From Telopea speciosissima (Eukaryota; Streptophyta; Magnoliopsida; Proteales; Proteaceae), in NCBI RefSeq assembly GCF_018873765.1, contig NC_057924.1, positions 5,146,001 through 5,210,000 of the forward strand: a DNA stretch of 64,000 bases, in the 5' to 3' direction. Every line of letters starts with the position of its first letter. Positions within the stretch are counted from its first letter, which is position 1. A model generated the notes under the pieces. It was not told where the DNA came from, searched no databases, and saw only the letters and a list, made by a program, of their open reading frames with translations. The position numbers and the translations under genes are program-made. Below, in pieces: positions 55,900-64,000 of this stretch.

Positions 55900-57207
55900 A
55901 TTGATAATCAAGTGAAGGAGATACTCTGAACTCTCTCGGGTGTGCACATCCATCCTCGCTGTTCGAGCTGGAAATCTTTCTCTCCATCGCATGTGCACGA
56001 TGCTCAGATGTACGCATCCATCATCACTGTTCAAACAACATCTCAGCCACATGTCAACCTCTGGGATGTGCTGGAGAGGACCCCGATCCGTCATTGTTAT
56101 GTTCAATAGCACCTGCTTGACGATGATATCTCCATTTGCTTCAGTTGATCAATTGGACCTAGTCAGTCGGATTATTTGGATCACCCATCACTTGGCCCAA
56201 ATTAAGTGTCAAGACCCAGACTTTTTTCACGAACATTGCTTCCCTCATGCTGTCATGCCATATATTTTGGATCTTGTGGCTTAAAGGCAATTCAGGAGTC
56301 TTTGAAGGAGGCCCAAAGATGGCTCAGTTGGATAAATACTTTTCACCTTGCATCCCCCATTGAGCTGATAATGTGAGAGATTTATTGACCGAGTTTTCCT
56401 TCTATCCCACAGTGAAGAGAGAATCCCTTAATCCATGGGATCAGACCCACTGATTGGACTAAAAAAAGGTATTTCGAAGACCTTCCACAATAGAAGGCGA
56501 GAATTAATGATGAAATTCACTATTCCAGGAGTTCAATCAAAATATCAAATCACCATGGCTGAAGAGATTCTCTTTTCACCCTCGGTGAAGAAAAACTTCT
56601 GTCTTAATAATAATCAATGTTTTCTTCCTTCTAGGGGTTGCTATAGACTGTAACCCATTTTCTTTGCTTTGGGCATTTGCCCTTTTTCTTCTTCTTCCCC
56701 TCCCTCTTGTTGAAATTCCTCCCTGAAAGCCAAAAAAAACTTTTAACTTCAGGCTGATCAGCCTACCTGCCAGATTTGAGCCACATCCACTTTCCAAAAC
56801 AGGCTTCAAAATACCTGATATTCCTATCTATGAACTCCAAACAAAAAAGAGAGGCTAAAACAGCAATAGGAAAACGGATTTTTGAGTATATTTCTGTCCA
56901 CTTCACATCTGCCAATCTCCATTATCAGTCTTAAATTATGCATGCAAATCAACTGACAAAATTGAATAATCAAACGTTTTGCCCTTGCTAAAAGCCTAGA
57001 ACTGATTATACAAACCAGATAGAAAAAGAAAAAGAAACAAAGCCTCAATCATTTGCATTGTTTCATCCCTCTCCTGGATTTCATTCCTATAATACCGACT
57101 CTCCTGGATTTTCATGCCTATAACACCAAGCCGGATAGACCTTGACGCATCAAACAAGAAGAAATCTGGAAAATAGAGAACTGTCAACCGCCACTTCCAT
57201 GGTCACC
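55900..57207. other. Intergenic, no gene recognised
   Basis: No supportable coding region. A pair of inverted phrases near 56395-56630 (TTTTCCTTCTATCCCACAG and TTCACCCTCGGTGAAG) may be another degenerate MITE. The last few hundred bases are probably the BAP31 3' region. Confidence 0.45.
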
Positions 57208-60200
57208 TTATGTATTCTTCTTGCTATCAGAACGCGACAACCTTCGGTCAACTGATTGCAACTGGTTCCGAAGGTTTTGGTTGTCCTCCAACAAGCGATC
57301 ATACTCAAGAAGGAACCCTTCCGACTGCTTCTTCAGAGCCATTGCATTTGCTTCTCCAGCCTTTGCTTCTTTTGTCTTTGTCTCACATTCAGTTTCGAGG
57401 TGCTTAACCTTCTCCCTCAAGGTGGTCACCTCATTCTCCAATGCTTTCATTTCCTCTGAAATTCCATTCTTCCCATCCTCAAAACCTCGGTTTTGTTTCT
57501 TCACAGCCTCCATGTCCTTCCTCAACAAGCGCAGTTCCCTGATATAATTATGCAGTCTGTCTAACATCAATGCAAGGAACAGGGAGAATCCTGCATGTAA
57601 TTAACCCAACCAAGATCAGATGCAAGCGTTTCAAGCAGCAGTTTCTAAGTAAATTGGGTTCTAGAATATAAATAAAATTGAGCTTAAATTAGTGGAACAA
57701 AGAAATGCTGCAGATACTGAACATCCAACAATTGACTCCCACATATGAAGTTCACTTGCCAACAAGCCAAGCCATAAACCTGAACTTAACTCCGTGGGTG
57801 AACTGCCAAGATTTCTATGTTAGTAAAAATGTTAGCCTCAAACACTGCAATCCACAGCCAAAATCGAAAGAACTATACCAGCAAGAACAGATATAAAAAT
57901 GTAACTGAATTTCTTATTGCGTAGACTTCAAATTTCATACTATCATTCCGGGAGCTTTGTGCAGCTATTTGTTTGAGAGAGGGCAGACTAGAAATGGGAA
58001 AGGGAGTATGGAATTTGAAAAGGAAATATTATCAAAAGAGGGAAAATAAACAACAATGACAAAACAAAAAGAAGAGAAAAGTGGCAAGAAATGAGATTAT
58101 TGTCACCAGATCAGAAAAGTTCTGCTTCATAATCCACATCCTCAAAAATAATAAACAGAGGCTCTATTGTCACACTGACAATAAAATGTTCAGCACAAAA
58201 GATTCAAATACGAGAATAGCTTCTCCAGCATAATGTGTAAAAGAGGTTAAAGCGGGCAACTGAGGCACAACAATTCTCCATGTAAAACATATAATTGTAC
58301 GGCAATAGTCCAACAAAGACACCCCATTCACATGTGTAAGCTTTGCAAAGGATCCTAAATTGAAGACCTTACAAAGTAATAACTTTCAAACTAGGTTCCC
58401 CAAGTATAAATAGTCACCAGAAAGGACCCATGGCCTCAGACAATTAACCTGCTCCTCTTGGATAAAGGAGGGACCCGGTTTACTCTGAATATGGCTCTAC
58501 ATGTTCAGGTTCCAGGAAATGTTTAAATGCTTGGTAGAAAAACAATATCTGAACTAAGTAGTTTCAATAAATTAAAGGTTGAGTGTACACAGGTACAATG
58601 ATTAGACATGCCAGGCCAGACAGCACAGTGTATTGTGGACATTAAGCTGGCCCAGCCTGCATCTTGGGGCTCAAAAGGGATTCCTGGCCTTACCAGAAGT
58701 ACAGTTCGGAAGTCTGGACTCCGGACTGGACAGTTGGACTTGTGAGGTATCACATACTAGCAGCCCTACAACAGAGATAGAAGGTATAACATACTTCAAA
58801 GCAGTCAATATCACCACCCCTAATATAAAATGATGAATGCATTACCCTATGTAGAGCAGTGTAGCAGCTATTAAGCTCTTTAACTTATAGATTGACCAAT
58901 TAATTTATTTATTTTTATGCAATACTACTCCTGCTAAGTTATATAGTTACTACCAGATACGGAATGCATGAAATGATAAACTCCACCCCCACTCTTAGGA
59001 ATTATTACTTAGAATTCTCGAGGCAACACAACAGACGTCGCCACCATGAGGGTACATTCCTGCCTCTTACCATATTGATTTGTGGTTGTGGTTACTAATG
59101 CTTATAAGACAAATCTATTATTTTAACAGCATACTCAAGTGCAGATGAAAATCAAAGATTTATTGGTATGCAACAAGAATTTTAGTTACTATATATGAAA
59201 TATAGTCTCCTTATGGAGGATAGGGAAGAAACATAATCATATTGCTCTTCCTGCAATTGTGATCAGGCATACAGATGAAAACACTCTTAAAAAATGGGCA
59301 CTGAAGAAAAAAAAACAAAGAGTTCAAGCAGTCTAATGCCATTCAAAATATAGATATTCTGGTCTTGGAGAGTCCATCTAAATATCTTGGTCAGGAAATA
59401 GAAGACAAATCTTCCTCGATGTAGTTAAAGTTGCACTTTAAGATCAAAATTTTTTGTAATAGATGCCACATGGGAAGAGTTTAGAAATAAGGAATAGAAT
59501 CCCTATCTCAGCTTCAGAACAAGGACGAATTATACAGGAATAGGTGGTTGCAAATATGATGTTTTGGCATGAGCTGAAGGTTTAGAATAACTTAGAGCAA
59601 TCCAAGTGTTAATGTAAGCAGGATACCTTGATTCAGCCAATTACATGAATTGACAAGAAAAGCATTAGCAAGGTGAGACAACATAACATTAGGTGAAAAT
59701 CAAGAGATTCAAAACCAGGAGCAACAAATCAACCAAAAAGAATAAAATACCTCCAAAAAAGAGAGTAAAACAAAATGCAATTGTCTTTGACACTAACACA
59801 GAATGTGTCAAAGACAGAATACATGGCCAGAATCAACATCAAATTTAGAGCAAGATGGATAAAACTGTCAAAAGACATAAAAAGAGTATTTCTGGTCGAA
59901 AGAAAGAAATCTATTGGTGAATTTGGTAATTGCAAAAGCTACAGCAAAGTGAAGAAGAAACAACTCAACATTGAATCTGACAATATTACACAGAGCTATT
60001 CTACAATCTCACTGGAACTTTGGGCCCATGGCACAGGATGATCAGACTCAGCATGACGATATAATTGTCAATGCCTATCTACTTTTTTAAGTTTTACTTC
60101 ATACATTAGTTTGCTGTATCTTTTCCTTGAAGAATAATACTTAGCCTTTTATTTTCTTTTTTCCTTTTACTTACCTTTTCTTTTTCTCTTTTTACTCAGC

Positions 60201-61587
60201 TTTTGTTTTGTTTTGTTTTGGTTTTTTTCCTTTTCCTTTTTCTTTTGGGGGGGGGGGGGGGGTGGTGTGTGGGGGGCGTGGGGTTAGCATGAAAAGAAAA
60301 AGGTATCATATTTTTAAGACTTATCAATCAAGGAAACTTGTCCCCTTTTTCAGATAAGTATTTAGCTAAACTTTCTCTGTTTATCTTGCCATTCTTGTAA
60401 CTACCAAGTATCCAATTTGAAGTCCCTTTCAACCTCATTCATGTTTGTAGAAACTATTCAATACATGGAAAATTGTTTCTCATTGAAAAGAAAACAAGAA
60501 CCATAACTCCTTCTAAACAGAACCTCTTTTTCCCGTCCTTTTTGTTGAGGTTATGTGTTTTAAGGCTTGAACATCAAGAAACTTCTTTGGGTTTATCCAG
60601 ATTTAAATGATATTTTGATAGCAGCTGAGCTACTTTTTCTACTAGGTTAAAAATCAACAAGTAGTGGTAACAATTCAATATCTCATGCTCACATATAAAA
60701 ATATAACATTTACACACCCCACCTTTAATCATGTCTTCCTCTTCCTCCTTTTTTTCTTTTTTTTTTGCAGGTAATTACATATCATATAAAATGACATACT
60801 TTTCTTAAATCATAAAACCATTTCCATTAGGTTGCAGAAAGAAAGCCAGTATTGTTCACCTATTTCCTATCTATATAGGAAGGACATACAGAGGAAGTGT
60901 TCATTTCATTTATTCACATTCTTCAATTTGTAAATATAAAAAAGGTTTCATTTGTCAAGGAACGGCAAATAAGCAGGAAAAGTCAAGATCTACATTGTTC
61001 ATAGTTACAATTTCAAATAAAGGGTGAATATTTTGATTGTTTCGTCCAGAAAACAAAACAAAGACACTAATCATCACAACCAATTAATCAACAGCATGAG
61101 AAAAAATAAAAACCAAATCAGAAGCGAACGGCTCTTGGAAACAAGAAAGTAGAAGAAATAGAATGATCAATTGAAAAGGACTTCCTGCCGACAGAACATT
61201 AATCACCCCATTAGTAATACTTACACAGTACAATCGATGAAACCGAGATGGGGAGATTTTAACTGCAATACAAAAGAAATTCGATACAGAAGTGAGAGTA
61301 TTACCCATAAGAGACGCTTCGAGCAGATGCTTGGCCATAAGAACTTGATCAGTCGGATTAACGGCACCATCATCCATGGAACGCTTCTGGATCTTCATCA
61401 TGCTGAACACACTAGACAAAAAGACCACGAAAACGGTCCCTCCGACAGTTTTCGCCACCACCGGCCCCCGCCCTCGCTTCACCCGATCCAAACCTAAGAT
61501 CGCCAACTTTCTCAGAGGGGTTTTAAATAATAGAATCATAATCAGACCCATCTCGGCAGTTATGACCGTAAAAAAGAGCTGAATCAT
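57208..61587 (-). CDS. BAP31-like ER membrane protein
   Basis: There are two coding exons on the minus strand, 61587-61305 and 57590-57208, spliced ATGG|GTAATA to TGCAG|GATTCT, giving 221 residues with the frame intact across a 3.7 kb intron. I start at MIQLFFTVITAEMG (61587); an in-frame ATG eight codons upstream does not fit the family. Hydrophobic helices lie at about 3-21, 46-63 and 94-108, with the conserved LFKTPLRKLAILGLDRVKRG and DRLHNYIRELRLLRK between and after them. Residues 115-215 form a charged coiled coil (ALENEVTTLREKVKHLE). The C-terminus, KKNT, is a KKXX-type dilysine retrieval signal. BAP31 proteins sort membrane cargo and act in quality control at the ER. Confidence 0.94.
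57591..61304 (-). other. Large intron of BAP31-like gene
   Basis: 3.7 kb with GT-AG borders. It holds a G-run of about 18 at 60247-60263 inside a T-rich stretch, several A-rich runs and no other coding unit on either strand that I can support. Confidence 0.7.
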
Positions 61588-64000
61588 CTTGGTGAAGTGG
61601 TTTGTTTGCAACTACGAAAACAGGGGAGAAACAAAGACCCGCAAAATTCAAGGTCTGGACAAGAAAAATCTACCAGAACGCGAGGTTCGATACTTGCGGA
61701 GCAGAGAAATGAGAGAGAATCAAGGAAGAATTGAAGAAGCAAGGAATAGAACAGGAAGAGTGGAAGATTAAAAGGTGAAAAGATTCAACTTTCCAATCTA
61801 AATTTCCATTTTTTTTCTCCTTATAATCTTTCTTATTTGCTCTGCTTCAGCTTCAACTGCTTCTTTTCTCAGGAAAGAATTGAAGAAGATACTCTGGTCC
61901 ACGTTTATTTCAGGACTCAGAACCGTGTGTGAATCGTGTATTAGAGTTCATCCTGAACTAAAATCCTAACCGTTCATCAGAAGTAGTTACTCTTTCCGTT
62001 CGGACGGAACGGAAAGAGATTTATAACGATAGAAGTCAAACGCGGAAACTTTCACCAATAGAATCCTCAGGATTGGGATCAAATCCCGTGTTCAGCATTT
62101 TTTTGTTTTGAAAAATAGTAGGAATAAGATACCAACCAACAGGTTCAGATTACGTGAGTTACCGAGGGACCCACGAGTATATTAAACGTTGGGTTCCAAT
62201 CCGTTTCCTTTAATGCAATCTACGGTCCGAATGCGATAATTTATTTTGACGGTTAAGGATGAAGCACTTTTGGCCTTTGATCGATCAACTAACTAACTAT
62301 CCAAGCAATAAAAGAATTTTCTATTCTTAACCGAAAAACAAAAAAAGATTTTGTTTTGTTAATAGTGAACTTATATATTATAAATTACCATAACAAGATT
62401 ACGTTCTTAAGTATTTTCTTTTCCACAGCATTCTTAAGATTACCAAGCAATAAAAGGTTTTTTTTTCTTCTTTTTTTATGTACGAATTTCTTTGTTTGTT
62501 GATATCAAAATGGCGTATCATATATATATAGCTGTTCCCGTATCAGGGTGTCAAACCGTTGGTTGTTCCGGTCTGGTTTGGTACAATTAGTTTTTCATAT
62601 ACTGCTTTGATTCAATTTTGGGTTCAGAATAAACTTGGTCTATAAGAAACCAAACCGATAGCTATTGGTTCAACCGTTTCTTAATGGTCTCATATTAGTC
62701 TGTTCTCAACTTTTCATATAAAAAAGAAAAAATGTAAAGAAATATTAAATCTTAGTGAAGGAAAATGGTACCTGGTCGTATGCAGTGCATGAACCTTAAT
62801 CCCAGACACAGGATTGTGCAAAATGGTCGTCGCACACCTGGGAATTTTCAACTTTTCATGAAGACACAACGGTCATTTCGCATGTCCCTGTGTTTAGACA
62901 CACGGACTAATGGACTACACACCGCACGTGATCAGGTAGCGTTTTTTCTTCTTAAATTTTATTAGTTTTTCGATTTAAATTCAAACGATCGATCTTGTAA
63001 GTTTTGATCTTTGAACGATTTATGAAAATCAAAATCAATACCAAATCAATAAGGAGTTTGATTGACTGGTTCAATCGGATCTAATCGATTCAATTGGTCT
63101 GTTCTCATTTTTTAATACCCCTATTCTCTTATTTTTCAATCCCTAGCCTCAACTGTCTCCCTCGAGCCTCCACCAAGCGTACCTTTAATCTCTTTGAATC
63201 TGATCTCAAAGTTAGCATAAAAAAAGATACAACACTTTGCTAACCTTATGTGAGACTCATGAGCTTTACGGTCCAATCAAGTTTTAGGGAAAAATAATTT
63301 GTTTCCCCTTAATCCTCTTAATCTCTTATTTTAGTGGTCTGGACTGACACATATAATGTGAGAGGTTATTAAAGACCTAGCATTCGCCCACCTTGTCTTA
63401 ATCAATGAATTTGTTGTCAAAAGCTAATGCAAAGATCCAAAGTTATCTTGTTTTTTTGGGTGTATATAAATATCAAACACAACTACTTTAAGTAATCAAA
63501 TCATTTCTAGTTGGGATTTTGCTAGTCCATGCCTCCATGGTCATTACATTGGGGAGCATCTCACAATCCAAATTCGAATTCAAGCAATAGTATGGGTTGA
63601 TCAACTCTAACAATTGATAAATTAATTGGTATGAAATTAGTGCAGTAAAACCTAGTCCCCCTCTAAGGTTACGAGTTCAAGACCTTTTATTCCTCATCTA
63701 GTCCAGATCCCCCACCATTAAAAAAAAAAGAAAAAAAAACACAAACAATTGACATAAAATAGAAAAAAAAATTGAAAAACCAAAAAAACAAAAAAACAGA
63801 GAATTCATTGGTCAGTGATTAATATATACTAATTTTCAATGTATACAATTAATGACCTAGGTGGCCACAGCCTTTTATTCTATATTTCTATTGATCCTCA
63901 AAAATAACTAAAACTCAAGGCATTAAGCCTCGACCCACACACATAATTGGAATGGGTATATTGAGTTTTTACCCAAAAAAAAGAAAAAAAAGAATGGGTA
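61588..64000. other. 5' flank of BAP31 gene and intergenic DNA
   Basis: 61588-61860 is probably the BAP31 leader and promoter. Beyond it, 62543 onward starts CAGGGTGTCAAACCGTTGG and 63100-63125 ends TTTTTAATACCCCTA, a possible hAT-like pair. The rest, including A-runs at 63720-63800, shows no gene. Confidence 0.5.

Overview
This window is plant nuclear DNA, most likely from a dicot or early-diverging angiosperm. The genes are sparse and split by introns with GT-AG borders, the intergenic DNA is AT-rich, and it is packed with plant transposable elements: Copia-type and Gypsy-type LTR elements, a TRIM, Mutator- and hAT-type MITEs, Pack-MULE-like elements, two LINEs and an Au-like SINE. I cannot name the species from sequence alone.

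Five genes look intact. They are an E-class PLS pentatricopeptide-repeat protein (9671-11893, +), two single-exon MAPKKK17/18-type kinases arranged head to head (20904-22202, - and 33330-34706, +), a histone H2B (40279-40698, -), a two-exon SLAC1-homologue anion channel of the SLAH1/SLAH4 type (50190-52898, +) and a two-exon BAP31-like ER protein (57208-61587, -). One clear unitary or partial pseudogene is present: the 3' half of a phytepsin-type aspartic proteinase (13007-16721, +) with good splice sites and three in-frame stops.

Layout. 1-5245: a non-coding (LARD-like) Copia-type LTR element on the minus strand, cut by the window start. 5246-9600: gene-poor, with a 1.7 kb solo LTR. 9.6-11.9 kb: the PPR gene. 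12-19.6 kb: the aspartic proteinase relic, riddled with MITEs, a SINE and a truncated LINE, then one orphan exon. 19.9-35.2 kb: an inverted segmental duplication holding the two kinases. Its promoters are still recognisably similar, and the 11 kb between them is built from repeated modules that TEs have interrupted and a 430 bp G-tract array has expanded. 35-40 kb: no gene seen. 40-41 kb: H2B with E2F and histone-octamer motifs. 42-49 kb: a Pack-MULE with a PP2-A10-like gene fragment, several MITEs, a solo LTR and a complete TRIM. 50-53.4 kb: the SLAH gene, with a TRIM LTR relic just before its TATA box and a LINE inserted three bases after its stop. 57-61.6 kb: the BAP31 gene. 61.6-64 kb: no gene seen.

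The genes are not a functional cluster. The two kinases and the anion channel belong to families tied to ABA and stomatal biology, but that co-location may be chance. The most unusual content is structural: a five-member Mutator-type MITE family with readable 9-bp target duplications, gene-fragment-carrying MULEs, and a repeated module with a conserved dyad between the kinase paralogues. All calls were made by eye, without database searches.
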